Origin: Odontocerum albicorne
Lineage: Eukaryota > Arthropoda > Insecta > Trichoptera > Odontoceridae
Length of the DNA stretch: 64,000 nucleotides
Reading direction: 5' to 3'
Assembly (NCBI GenBank): GCA_949825065.1
Contig: OX463841.1
Span: 22,952,916 to 23,016,915 of the forward strand
Shown here: piece after piece, positions 45,850 through 57,062 of the stretch
Numbering within the stretch: position 1 is the stretch's first letter
Layout: each line of letters begins with the position of its first letter
Notes under the pieces: model-generated
What the model was told of the DNA's origin: nothing
The model's database searches: none
Seen by the model: only the letters and a program-made list of their open reading frames with translations
Made by a program: the position numbers and the translations under genes

Positions 45850-46560
45850 ATCAGGAACACAGGGATGCTATAAAACGCCTCCACCTAGTTCGGTTCACAA
45901 CCCGGCACTCCACGTTCTCACATGTCAGATTGACTGCGAATCTCCCCATCGTAACATCAGCGTATAATATAGGATGGGTATCCGATTCGTTGTCTCTTGT
46001 GAGCGATAAAACAGCGCAGCTCTTGGCCAGCTTCCATGCGACATTTTCAATACGTGACCCAACCAACTCGAACTCCTCGCCTTTATTATGAGGGATATTA
46101 GCTCCTACTGCGTCCGAAGACAAACCAGTTCATTCGTTACGTAATTGTGCCACCTGATGTCCATTATCCTTTTAAGGCGTGTATTCTCAAAACCGTGAAG
46201 TATTCTCTCTTGGGCCTCGGTAACATGCCACGATTCAAAGTCGTACAGTAAAATAAGCAGGAAGCTGGTACGAAACAGCCTTCACTTCGTCTTCTAAATA
46301 TTGAGGTGTCTCATATGGCCTTCATATTGTTAAAAGCACAGCTCGCAGCAACACATTCCCGAGAACCTCATTCCTAGTAATCGTGGTACTTACATTCAGA
46401 AATTTATAAACTCTGCTGACTGAGATGCCATTTGAGCACAGGGTGGAGTTCTTGTGACGGCTCTAGTCGCTACATATCAGCTCCGTCTTCTCACGGTTTT
46501 TACGCAGGGTGTGACGATGATAGTTCTGACAGCCTGTATGCCATACGCCGCAAATATGTA
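45850..46560 (-). pseudogene. LINE reverse-transcriptase C-terminal remnant (second family)
   Basis: Minus strand, frameshifted: REKTELICSD near 46490, SRVYKFLNVSTTITRN near 46395, RTSFLLILLYDFESWHVTEA and QERILHGFENTRLKRIMDIR, WHNYVTNE near 46140, then WLGHVLKMSHGSWPRAALFY near 46040. The order 'REKTE..V ... (Y)LG.TIT ... LLYG.E.W.VT ... F...CLRRI...RW...VTNE ... WLGHVLRM' is that of insect/animal non-LTR elements whose intact copies read VLLYGCESWxVT. The open stretch at 45851-46123 is a mixed frame, not a gene. Confidence 0.75.
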
Positions 46561-46599
46561 ACCCATAGAGCCTTCTAATTAGTATACTTCATACTATTG

Positions 46600-48640
46600 A
46601 TAAATCTTATTTTAGATCTATGTTAATCATACTCATGTCAAATAAAATAAACAGTCGAATGCAGAGTCCCTCTATAACGTTTATTTTTAAATTGTATGAT
46701 ATAACAAACAGCAAATCTTTCTCAAAATATCTTTATTCAAAATTGAAAGAAATTCTACGTAAGTGGCAGCTCTACACTTCGTTTCATAACACTTTGTCAC
46801 TCCATTCTAAATATTCTTATCTTCGACAATAAAGATCCTTTTAAGCGTTTGAAAAATAACGTCAATCTACATAACATAATGCCAGAAATCCATGAGTAAG
46901 AATAAACAGCCATACTGGGATATAAGAACTCGGAAAAGAAAAACACATCCACACTGAATATTTATTTGAATATGAATGGTAGCACCTAATGCGCTCGCCC
47001 TATTTTCTCGCTTTTATTGCATTTTTATTACGTCGATCAATTTTCACAGTCCGTGTGCAAAACGTGAAGCTTTTCAAGAGTTAAACACATTCCAAGGGTT
47101 GTGTTTGTAAAGGTTTAAATCCGTCGGAGACATTCGCCTCGCTACCTGCGCAGCTATCTTGAGGCTCGGCAAGTTTCGTCTGGTTAGGAGTTTTCCTATT
47201 CCGCGTCACGCTCGCCCCATGGCCCTCCTGCTCCCGACCCTGTGCCCCTCCCCGCCCCCTAATCTCTCGAGGGACTGTACTTTACGGCTATTTGTTCCAA
47301 AGGGTTAGAGTATATTTCGTCAGGCCGTCTCCTTCCTTCTTAGGAGGGATACAGAACTAATGTCAGCCAATTTACAAATACAAACGGACCCCTAATGCGG
47401 GACCAATGTAATTAACTCGTTCGTTATTTGTTTTTTCATTACATACTTACGTTCTTCTTTTTTATTCAAGATTTCACTTTCATTTTTAAAACAAGTAGAA
47501 ATTAGTGAATATTGTCCAGTTTTTGGAAATAATGGTTTTAAATTATATCCTACTAACTTATATTAGGAAATTTACAGAACATTTCAGCAGCTTTACTATT
47601 TTTTAATAGATATCTAAATGGCACTAATATTTTAAATGTTTCTTATTAAAATTTTATTAATATAAATTTCAACAAGCATTCTCGAATATTATGTTAAATT
47701 TATATAAGTTCATTCACTCCTGTTTTATGAAAAAAAATATTACATAAATTGTTGTATAATGTAAAGGTTTGAATGTCTTTGTGATGTAAAGTTTCAATTA
47801 TCTTTGATTATGAAGAAAAAATTATTTTAAGCAAAGTAAAATTAGCTCTGTGTAAAAAACATCTGCCTAACGAAAAGCTGTGGCAGATTCAACATACCGA
47901 TTGTCATGGAACTTTGATTTTCTTGCCATTAGAACTTTGATTTTGATCTTTCAAGACTGTGTGCTTGTTGAAGTCCAATAATAAACCAATACCCGCACGT
48001 ACATCCACTGGAAGTGCAATAATAAACCAATATCCACTGGAAGACTAACAATCATATTCGATCACGAGGGATTGCATATCGTATCGATGTATCAACAAAT
48101 ACGAGTATATAAAAGAAATTCCTTTATTCAATGTAAATGAATTCGTTTTCTTTTAATTAAACACTTAAGTTGACAAATTACGTAGATTTTTTCATATATA
48201 TGTTAATTTCTATTGAAAGGTGTTCCTTGAAACAATTTTTAATAAAAAAAATCCTTTCTATGCAAATTATTTTTTGTTAATTAATTTATTTATTAAATAC
48301 TTTATATAATACAAATGCCAAGTTGTTTCCTTACGACAATCACTTCCAATCAATCGGTTATGGAGTTACTCATCACAGTTACTTTTATTTTTTTATGTTT
48401 ACACTACATTAACGAAATACTTTAGCTTCTATGTTTTATTTAAATTCCTGCCATCTTAAATATAAGAATTCATATAGTGATTGATTTCTTTGCGATTTTA
48501 ATGTTTTTTTTTTCTGAGAAATAAAGTTCTAATTCTCGGTGTTAATGTTTTTCCACACTCATATGTATTGCCACCGGAAGAGGACTCTCTTTGGGCAGTT
48601 CCTTCTTCGTCACTACTTGAAGTCAAAAAAAAGTAAGGAA
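46600..48640. other. AT-rich DNA with a GC-rich knot at 47110-47290
   Basis: Most is AT-rich and featureless. At 47110-47290 the sequence turns GC- and CpG-rich (gacattcgcctcgctacctg, cgcgtcacgctcgccccatg, cctgtgcccctccccgcccc). I see no bounded exon there. 'gcaataataaaccaata' repeats at about 47973-48035. Confidence 0.4.
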
Positions 48641-48847
48641 GATTTTGTCTTCTAATGTCGTCGTCGTCGTTGCCGGACCTCGTAATCGAGGATCCTCTCG
48701 CCATTCCAACGTTAATTCTGTTGGAACGCGAGGCTGTACCTGGGAGTTTGATTTTTTAAGAAATTGACCCGTTGCACACCAGCAAACACACCGGCCACAC
48801 CGGTGTATTGGATCCGATGGCACACCGAAGTGAGATGATCGGAGCAT
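48498..48847 (-). other. Open frames around the 61-bp repeat unit, unknown
   Basis: Two overlapping minus frames. One (68 codons) holds NDDDDIRRQN and a Ser/Glu-rich part (SSSDEEGTAQRESSSGG). The other (74 codons) starts MLRSSHFGVPSDPIHRC. Composition is less AT-driven than typical noise here. Neither matches a family I know. It could be part of a retroelement that also gave rise to the array at 20537-20752. Confidence 0.25.
48655..48735 (-). repeat. Single copy of the 61-bp repeat with gac run
   Basis: Minus strand: 'ccaacagaattaacgttgga', 'atggcgagaggatcctcgat', 'tacgaggtccggcaacgacg', 'acgacgac'. It is the same order as the last unit of the array at 20720-20765, including the run-on into (gac)n. 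Two overlapping open frames (48498-48704 and 48623-48847) cross it. Confidence 0.75.
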
Positions 48848-48899
48848 ACCGGTATTTTTTTTTTATCTTTTTGAAAGATTAGATATGACCAAAGTCATA

Positions 48900-49028
48900 G
48901 GTATTCTTATACCCCCGAACAGTAGTTGGAAAAAATGCCTGTGTCATTCGAGGAGAATAGCACAGTGCGGGGCTAGAACTAGCGACCTTCCGCACGGAAG
49001 TCCAGTGCGTTACCTCGCGGCCATGTAC
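48900..49028 (-). repeat. tRNA-headed SINE, different family (family 3)
   Basis: Minus strand: 'catggccgcgaggtaacgca' + 'ctggacttccgtgcggaagg' + 'tcgctagttctagccccgca'. This is an A-box/B-box pair unlike the 'ctccgtggcctagttgg' head of families 1 and 2. The body continues 'gtgctattctcctcgaatga' and 'cacaggcattttttcc'. One copy seen. Confidence 0.6.
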
Positions 49029-49034
49029 CTCGTG

Positions 49035-50290
49035 TTCTAATGTAGATCGCGCTGAATGTGGACTTAACTTTGTCCCCCATAACAGCGTGGGTAGTTGAGG
49101 AATTGAACTGAATCATGAATGTTCTAAAATTGTAAGTTAAATTTTAATTATGATTGGTGATATTTGCACGTGTCGATTTCCCTTTCTCACTAATTCGAGG
49201 ACATATCGAATTTCTATTTATACATTTGAACCGTGAACCTCTCTCTTAATGGCAAACCTTTCATCTTTGATAACAAAGGAAGACCTGTACAAACGACATT
49301 TATATTTAGCGTACATATTAAACGAATCCGTGACTCGCCGATGAGCTTAGTTTTAGTGAAATTATCGACCATGACTGAATTTCGGTAACTAAAACTAGTT
49401 GGGTAAAAAGTAACCGACTATACATATTTAACACATTGCTCGTCTCATTTGTAACGTCATACTTTACTAAAAATTGACTTGTGGGAAACTTCTTGTGGTT
49501 TATAATGTGCCGTAATGAATGTGATTCTTATTTATTTTTTATATATTTATGAACATGCCTTGATTTTTAGATACAAAATCAGAAAAATTAAAAAAAGGTC
49601 TGAATTAAAGTGTCATAAGTATTGAATCCGATAAAGGATAAAAAATGTTATCACTGCGAAATGCATCATTTTCTTGCTTGGCTTTTTTATGTATTAAAAT
49701 ATACTAATTTGATATATCAAATAAGTAAGAAAATTTAGTGCAGTTAGTTTCCCCAAGGGGTGTTTTGACCCATTAGAAATCAATATTTTATTTTTACTGA
49801 AGATTTGAAAATGCAGCACTTGCCATGTTATCTTTATTTATTGCCAAAGTTTAATCGGACATATGCAAGAATATTTTGAAAACTATGACCATTCGGATAT
49901 GCACAACGTTTCCTAGGAAGAGATAAGCTCGAATTTATAATCCTGGCACTCGTCACGCGTACATAACTGCAAGGAACCCCACCGTGAACTGCTGGTCAGT
50001 TAGTATGAAATGTCATGAACCTTATCAGGCCATTTCTATTTTAAGCATCGGTGTATATTAAGTATGTTTTGCTTTAGTTGATCTTTAAAATTAAACACCG
50101 TTATACATACTTTAATTTCTTAACTTTTAAATACTGTACGCTTCATAACAAAATTATGTCTTAGAGTCGTGCCCTTGGAAGGTGCTCTAAAACCGATGGG
50201 ATCAACTTCCTTATTGAGTTAAACTGATCGTATAAACTAAGTTATATCTATGTTATTTATAGTTAAGGCATTAACACTTTGGTCGTTTAA
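49035..50290. other. AT-rich DNA, nothing recognised
   Basis: No supported frames, repeats with ends, or RNA genes. Confidence 0.5.
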
Positions 50291-50296
50291 AGACAT

Positions 50297-50499
50297 TGTA
50301 ATTTGTTTAATCCAACGTTGTTTCTTCCACTTTATATAACGGTGTAACCCTGCCGGTTTCAAGGTGTTCACCGCATCATCAGGGAACCACAAACAAGATT
50401 TGTTTGTGCGCCTCTGATGAGGAGGAGAAAACTTTGTAACCGCTAGGTTTATACTGTCATATAAAGTGGTATAAACAGTGTTGAACTAAACAAATTACA
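50297..50499. ncRNA. Inverted pair of hammerhead-like Penelope termini
   Basis: The left arm (minus, 50384-50297): 'ccctgatgatgcggtgaaca', 'ccttgaaaccggcagggtta', 'caccgttatataaagtgg'. The right arm (+, 50413-50499): 'tctgatgaggaggagaaaac', 'tttgtaaccgctaggtttat', 'actgtcatataaagtgg'. Both contain an exact CUGAUGA box, a stem II region (GGU..ACC in the left arm), GAAAC (GUAAC, one change, in the right) and GUU/GUC. They are homologous to 32996-33065 next to the GIY-YIG fragment, which ties them to the same element family. The spacer 'caaacaagatttgtttg' is itself a hairpin. No ORF remains. Confidence 0.55.
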
Positions 50500-50517
50500 A
50501 TAAGTGATATCTATCAG

Positions 50518-50860
50518 TAACGACATCCGTGGCTTATTTGGTAAGCCACTTAACTCCACTTGAGGTTGTCGGGGTTAATTCCAATAAAATAAACAAAATT
50601 AAATAGTCCCAGTGTGGTAGACGTGTTCGTCAGGTAACAATACTCGCACGCGCCGAGTACGTTTGCGAGTGTTGTTATCTCTTCAAGTGCGGTAGTGTTT
50701 CCAACATACGAGTACAATGACCAATCACGAGTTCCGTGCATACTCCAGTGGTTCTAATACAGAAGACTCGATTAATGGAGCCGAAGACAATATTATCTTC
50801 CGGCCACGCTCTTCAACACGCCCGAATTACAAATTCAGGTACGTTGTATAGAGTGCCATA
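50518..50860 (+). repeat. tRNA-headed SINE, family 2, fullest copy
   Basis: Head 'gacatccgtggcttatttgg' and 'gtcggggttaattccaataa'; body 'cgcacgcgccgagtacgttt', 'acgagttccgtgcatactcc', 'agtggttctaatacagaaga', 'atcttccggccacgctcttc'; tail 'aattacaaattcaggtacgt'. Confidence 0.7.
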
Positions 50861-51354
50861 CGAAAGGAAAAAATTAAATATATCGGTATTTTTGAATGGC
50901 TTGCCCTATTGTATGGACGGCTTCCTCAGAAGAGTTGAATGACTAAGGTCGTAGAACTTTTAGTATTTACATTTCTTCAATGATATAGCTATAATCTAAC
51001 ATAAGTTTCATTTTTATGACTTCGGCCATTAAAAGGCGCTATTGAAGCTGATATTATGTTTAAATATAAACAAATAAGCGCTTTTGTTTTTCTTCTGAGT
51101 TTCACGATCAAGTTATTAGTCAGTGTTTCTGTCGGTTAACAATTTCTCGTAATTACGTACTGTAATCACATTGTACGAGTATAGGCTATTTCTCGGTGTT
51201 TTTTTGTCAATGAAGTCTGGTTTATTGCAAACATTTGCCTTTTCAACAAGGGTATCTTGAGTATGTCGCACAGTGCTTTGAAAAATTCCGTCTACTTTCG
51301 AAGATTTCAACGGCTGTTTTTCATGAAATGAATTTCTTTTCAGAATTGTTACCA

Positions 51355-51430
51355 TGTTGAGTTGATTTAAATAATTGCTAACGTTTCGAAGGTGTCACTG
51401 CTTTCATCCTACAAACGATGCCATGTCAAC
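51355..51430 (-). ncRNA. Hammerhead-like retroelement terminus
   Basis: Minus strand: 'tttgtaggatgaaagcagtg', 'acaccttcgaaacgttagc'. The order (C)UGAUGA-like box, pairing segment, CGAAACG, then GC is that of Penelope-type hammerhead motifs; the box is degraded to GUAGGAUGA. Confidence 0.35.
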
Positions 51431-52465
51431 ACCGTTGAAACTTCGACAACTCCGAAAAATAATTTAACTAAAAATAACGATGTTTTTTTATATAATATAC
51501 TCTCAAATAAATATTTGTTTATCTGAGTACAATACAGAAATGAATCAATGGTTTAAAGTTATCATTTTTTAAATAATTTGAAAAACAATTATTAATTATA
51601 ATATTTTGAATTTAACATTTTGTGTATAATCTTGAGACAATTTTCCAGGTTTCACAATTTAAATTTAATTAAAAATATAATTTGAAATTCTTTGAAATCT
51701 TTTTCCTTTTTACAAAATGTCATTGAATACTCAATTTATTCAATTTGAAAGCTTCACCGCGCAAAAATAACAAAGATCCATTTTTATCATTACAACACAT
51801 CTTTCGCCTTTTTGTATTGTTCCAAAATAAACCAAATAACTTCTAGATTTTAATCAGGATAAAATCTCATAACTGAAATGAGGTGAAATAACCGTTTTAT
51901 AATTTGAAGATCTCCAGCGTCTTAAAGTGAAGTTGGGTTTCTTAACATTTCTTAGAATCATATTGAAAAGTTATTTTACTCGAAAAACATTTGTCTACAA
52001 TTTGTATGTAAACTTCTGGACTTCGGTGAGTTTAACCTTCATGAAGGAAAATAAGAAAACAATTTTCTACTCGAACCTTTAATATGAAATTAAAATGTTA
52101 GTGCGAGTTTTCTATGTCTGAAATTAATGTTTGCATTTTTTCTATGTATACGTCATCTATATGTTATATCATATACATCATGGACGAGTTTTTGAAAATA
52201 CTCTTATATTTTCATGTTTAGCTGTATATGCTGCTAGATTCTGGATACAGCTTTTAAAACCCGTATGACTCATCTCTTCAGTATGTTATAAACAGCGACT
52301 CATAGAACATTTTATCTTTCTTAAGTGACGTGGTGCGAGTTTTCTTACTCCACTGTTCTAGGCTTTGATGATAAAAAAAAAAAGGTTTTGATTACTCTTT
52401 TCGTTTATTTATTTATCTCAAATTTGGTAGGTTTTGTTTTTTATTTGTTATTGAAGAACATAACT

Positions 52466-52690
52466 TTTACTTCCGTTACCTAGTGGGTAGTGATCCTGTT
52501 TTCCAACTTGTAGGTTGCGGGTTTGATTCCTGATGATACCCGATTAAAAATAATCGCTCCATTTTGGTTTTCACTTAGGGTCTCTTGAAAATCTTTTCGA
52601 TTAATTGGAAGTGATTGCCACATGGCAATAAACTCACCAAGTTGTATGCAGCGAAGTTCGTTACAATACAACTTTGTAACCTTTTCCCCT
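52466..52690 (+). repeat. tRNA-headed SINE, family 1
   Basis: 'cttccgttacctagtgggta' and 'ggttgcgggtttgattcctg' head; 'ggttttcacttagggtctct' body; 'attgccacatggcaataaac' tail. A second, isolated tail follows at 52718-52790 ('ggttggtagaaagaaattgc'). Confidence 0.75.
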
Positions 52691-52845
52691 GTAAGTTTTA
52701 TAAATCTGCGTTACTCTTTTCAGGTTGGTAGAAAGAAATTGCCATATTTAATTAAACCCACCAATTGTACGTATATAAAGTATGAAATGAGTATCATATA
52801 CCTCTACTTTCATCAATTTAATTCTCTCTCTCTGTGGTTGCAGTC

Positions 52846-53172
52846 CTAAGACTGGTTTGCAGCAATTTCAACTCTTCTCCTCCATTCCTCCCTGTCCTGT
52901 GCGGCTCTTTTTAAATCTGTATATGTTGAGCAGCGCACGTCCACCAACAGGTCCTCCAGGTACTCTCGGCGTGGGCGTCCCCTAGAGTTTGTCCCCTCGG
53001 TCATACCCTCCATTATGGCATGCAAAAGGCCCTCTTGTCGTATTATATGACCGATCCATCTTGCACGCCTTTCGGACAAGATCCTGAGCAGGTGCCTTCC
53101 TCCTTCGATTCGTTGGAGAACCTCTTCATTCGTGATTAAGTTAATTAAAGTCTTATAATCTAACCCAACAAA
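52846..53172 (-). pseudogene. LINE ORF2 C-terminus
   Basis: Minus strand from 53172: YKTLINLITNEEVLQRI, EGGRHLLRILSERRARWIGH, IIRQEGLLHAIMEGMTEGTN, SRGRPRREYLEDLLVDV, TDLKRAAQDREEWRRRVEIA and stop at 52846. 'LITNEEVLxRI ... RRxxWIGHIxRxExLLxxIxEGxxEG...GRGRPRxxYLxDLxxDV ... YxxLKRxAxDRxxWR' is a well-known ending of insect non-LTR retrotransposons. The open run of over 100 codons is intact, so this copy is younger than the others here. 5'-truncated. Confidence 0.85.
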
Positions 53173-53179
53173 CTATGTT

Positions 53180-54560
53180 TATTCTTCGCTTACACCTCAC
53201 CGAATTTCCAAAGATTTTACCGCTAAAGTGATCTGAACCCCCTTCATTAATTAAATATGAGGAATCAATAATTTAATAATTCTTACTTTAGTGCTATGGA
53301 ACAGTACCGAGCAGTTTTCATTTGAAATTCGAAAATTGTTTTTTTAATTTGCAAAAAATCATTCATTCAATTACATCCGCGTCATGTGTTTAACAGACAA
53401 TCAAATGTATTTTTTTAAATTCATTGAATGAGAAACATGCGAAACATTAGAAAAATGTTTAAGTTTTAAAAGAGTTAATAGTTCTTAATAAAATGAATAT
53501 TCTTATTTGATTAAGATGGTTTTATTTCAAATGTTAAAAGCTCGGCTTTCTCTGATTGTGATTCTAGAACCCATTCCCAATGGAAGTATTTCAAAGTAGC
53601 TCAAGATTGCTCATTAACTGAAAACACCCCAATTTGGGAAATAATCATTAGAATAAGTTGCATTTATTTAATTTATTTTTCAAAACATGTTTTCTTATTT
53701 CCTTTATTTCCATTGAGATTTCCCGTTTTTATATTTACTTCGTATATATGTATGTCTTGACTAGCATAATTGATTACATCACTTCACATTAATTAGTATT
53801 CAGAAGCAAACTTCACGAGCTTTTATGTTAATTGAAACTGACAGGCAATTTACTTATAAACTCAAAGACATTCCCTTAGTAAACTATTTAATATTTTTAG
53901 CTGTTAAAATTTACATTAAAAACGTTTTATCTACTTAATAATAGGTTCTTGTCAGTCCGTGATGAGATAACCTATTTATTTAATAGTATTATCATTGAGA
54001 GATAACTCTTTCATGAAAAGTGTTTATTATCGCCTTTTGTTGCACTTCGTCAAAATCTAACAACCAAAACAGAGATTAAAAGATTTGTGATACCAAAATA
54101 CTAAACTATGAACATATATGTACTTTATAAACACGATCATTAATTCCAGAATATTTAATACTCATTAATTCATTTGTTTGGTATTTCTCAAATTTGTGTG
54201 TGTATGTGTGTGTGTGTGTGTGTGCGCGTGCGTACGTGCGTGCGTGTATAAACGAGAAAACAGTTTATAATCAGAAAGAATGCGAGAGAATTCTTCTAAC
54301 ATTTACGATATCAATACTTTATTATTAGATTCACGTTTTACTTTTACTCACTTTGTACTATTGTAGATAGTTGAATTTAGTCGTTAATCGTTTATATAAT
54401 GATTTATTTTCTTAAGATATACATTTATACTCTGTTCAGAGCCTCGTTCATTTAAATTCTACGTTATTAATGTGGGTTTAACTCATTTTATTGAAAATGA
54501 CCTAAATAGGTAAGTTTTTTTTTTCAAAAAGACAAAATTTTAATTTAAAATATTAAATTT
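53180..54560. other. AT-rich DNA with a GT microsatellite
   Basis: A (gt)n/(gc) simple repeat at about 54196-54248 ('tgtgtgtgtgtgtgtgtgtg' then 'cgcgtgcgtacgtgcgtgcg'). Otherwise nothing recognised. Confidence 0.6.
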
Positions 54561-54573
54561 ATTGTTATGTTTC

Positions 54574-55069
54574 AAAATGATAAGGTTGCTGCAAAAAGAG
54601 CTGCAGATACCAAAAGGTAAAGATGATCGCGTCAATCACAACAAGCAAGCGAGACTCGAGATAAGTAGCAACGCGATGACAAACACAGCGTCATATTAAA
54701 ATGATAAGGTTGCTGCAAAAAGAGCTGCAGATACCAAAAGGTAAAGATGATCGCGTCAATCACAACAAGCAAGCGAGACTCGAGATAAGTAGCAACGCGA
54801 TGACAAACACAGCGTCATATTAAAATGATAAGGTTGCTGCAAAAAGAGTTGCGAATACCAAAAGGTAAAGATGATCGCGTCAATCACAACAAGCAAGCGA
54901 GACTCGAGATAAGTAGCAACGCGATGACAAACACAGCATCATATTAAAATGATAAGGTTGCTGCAAAAAGAGTTGCGAATACCAAAAGGTAAAGATGATC
55001 GCGTCAATCACAACAAGCAAGCGAGACTCGAGATAAGTAGCAACGTGATGACAAACACAGCGTCACATT
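54574..55069 (+). repeat. 124-bp tandem array, 4 copies
   Basis: Units start at 54574, 54698, 54822 and 54946 ('aaaatgataaggttgctgca', 'gtaaagatgatcgcgtcaat', 'cacaacaagcaagcgagact', 'cgagataagtagcaacgcga', 'tgacaaacacagcgtcatat'). Divergence is about 1-4 bases per unit; units 1-2 carry 'agctgcagatacc' and units 3-4 'agttgcgaatacc'. It is CpG-containing and not AT-simple. It ends about 58 bp before the Harbinger element. Confidence 0.95.
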
Positions 55070-55127
55070 AAAAAAGTATCATTATTGACCGGTTTTTACT
55101 AGTGTACGAGTACTATCAAACATCTAA

Positions 55128-56028
55128 GGCCCCCGTTACACGCTCAATCTGGATCGCAATCCGTGATCGCAATCAATGATCGCGGTCAAGATTGACCGTG
55201 TAATGAGCGGATTGATGGATTGATCAATCGGATCGCAAAATATCTGGATATTTTGAAATCACGCTTGCGATCCGCTGCTCGCAATCGAGATTGTTCGTGT
55301 GAGGTCGTGTAAGATCGTGTCAGTCAACGTTTATGCGTCGATAGAGATAGACGTATGCTCTCTATCGGGAATTTTAAAGAAAATAAAGCCGCAATCGGCT
55401 GAATTGACGATAAATAAATAAATAAACAAGTTGACGTGAGAAAAAAAAATGTCTGAGATCGAATTATAGGAGAAAATTTAAAAAAATTACAAATTCAAGC
55501 TTCTCTGATAGATGCAGGAGACATGATAGCAGAAAATTTAAGGTCTTCAATATTTCTGCCTGTAGCAAGATAACGCAATGTTACTGCTAATTTTTCTTCA
55601 GGTGTTTTACTTTTTCTCATACAAGTATCTTGTTTAGATATGTATGAGGTTATCATTTCTAACAACTCATCAAAACATTTTCCACTCATCCTGAAGTAAT
55701 TTTTATAGTCATCTTTTTTAGCAGTTAATCGTATTTATTTTAGTAGATTTAAATGGGTATACAATTATCTTATTCGTAGCCACTGTTTAACCCAATGTTT
55801 CCTTCGAACTCGCTTTTACAAAGTTACGGCCAGAACTAGGGCTACAACAGCTTATATTTTTTTATTTTTACGTCCATTTTGAGTTGAGAAAGATGTTGAC
55901 GCGGCGGCTGCGGGGTGCGGACTGATGGAAATCGGATTGATCGTGTAATGTAGTCGCGCGATCCGTCAATCCGTGATTGTCGATTTGGATCGCGGATTGC
56001 GATCCAGATTGAGCGTGTAACGGCGGCC
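55128..56028 (-). mobile_element. PIF/Harbinger element, 901 bp, truncated
   Basis: Inverted ends GGCCCCCGTTACACGCTCAA and, reversed from the right, GGCCGCCGTTACACGCTCAA continue as matching 'tctggatcgcaatccg' for over 35 bp with few changes. Subterminal DNA is rich in 'gatcgcaatc/gattgatc' motifs. Flanks TAA (55125-55127) and TAT (56029-56031) are close to a 3-bp TWA duplication. It carries a short transposase piece on the minus strand. Confidence 0.85.
55495..55702 (-). pseudogene. Harbinger (HARBI1-like) transposase, N-terminal fragment
   Basis: KDDYKNYFRMSGKCFDELLE, MITSYISKQDTCMRKSKTPE, EKLAVTLRYLATGRNIEDLK, FSAIMSPASIREA then stop. 'YFRMS...FdELL..i..yI.k.dT.mR..i.peEkLavtLRyLAtGr...dLkfs..is...I' is the N-terminal region of HARBI1-type transposases. 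The DDE_Tnp_4 catalytic domain has been lost, with the frame stopping after about 68 residues. Confidence 0.85.
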
Positions 56029-56034
56029 TATGAT

Positions 56035-57060
56035 ATTGCGTTAATTTTCAATGTCTTATTGCTTTATATTTGAAATGCCTTATGTACAACGATTAATATG
56101 ACACCGGAAGACCCATTGTTTTGTTAGTTTGTATTTACATTATGAGATAGTATCAGGTACGCAATAAATAAGAATTGATGTGTTATTTACATTACTTTTG
56201 TATTTTAATTGAAACAACCATTAAATTTTAATATTGAATATGTTTTCGCCAAACTCGTTAAGATCAGAAAATGAAAATTTACATTAATATCTTTTGACAA
56301 TCAATTCATCTTCACTCGTGATTATTTTATCGATCAATTTTTCATCGAAAATTCATCAATTAATGGTTGTTTATCAATTGTGATTTCAGTTTATCTGGCG
56401 TATTGAAAGATATTTATATCGATGTGTATTTATACAGGTTTACAAATAGTCGGTTACATGAAGCTGGCTTCAACGTCTCGAATGTGTTTACTAAATAAAC
56501 CGCTTTGCAATATACTTCAAACTAATTTACAATTCAAAGAATAAACAAATCTGGCTACCCGGTTGCCCGCTCGCTTCGTCCCTTTTTATTCTCCACAGCA
56601 AACCCTTTGAATGCGGCAGTAAGTTTTGCATTTACTCATTTTACTTTATTACTTTTTTACTATTTAGATTTGTTGGCTTCAAGTGCCAGTTTTAATTATA
56701 ATGTTTCTTCTCAACAATTGACCAAAAGTAAATTATTGCAGTTTGACCATAGTATTGAATATTTTCTATTTTTTCTTGATATTTTGAATATTATCAAAGG
56801 GTGCTTGTTTGAAAGCATTAAAAATCGAACAAATAAGCATTTGTGAAATTATTGAAAGTGATCTTGAAATCGAAGTTTGCAATGATTTCAAATATATTTT
56901 TTTTCAATAATTTTGGTCTACGTATTACCGAACTCTTCGTACATAATCTTATTATATATGTATGTTATATAGTATTTCTTTGATGCATTTACTTCGAATT
57001 TCAAGCATTTTTCAATCCAAAATTTGTAGTCGCCTTCATTTATTTTAAATATGACTTATC
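56035..57060. other. AT-rich DNA, nothing recognised
   Basis: The frame at 56607-56846 (+) is hydrophobic by AT bias; no supporting signals. Confidence 0.5.
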
Positions 57061-57062
57061 TT

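Noticed and set aside
45851..46123. 90-codon minus frame as a gene
   Set aside because: Overlaps a frameshifted LINE reverse-transcriptase remnant read in another frame; the open run is a by-product.
54574..55069. Hammerhead ribozyme satellite
   Set aside because: The 124-bp unit lacks the CUGAUGA ... GAAA order on either strand.
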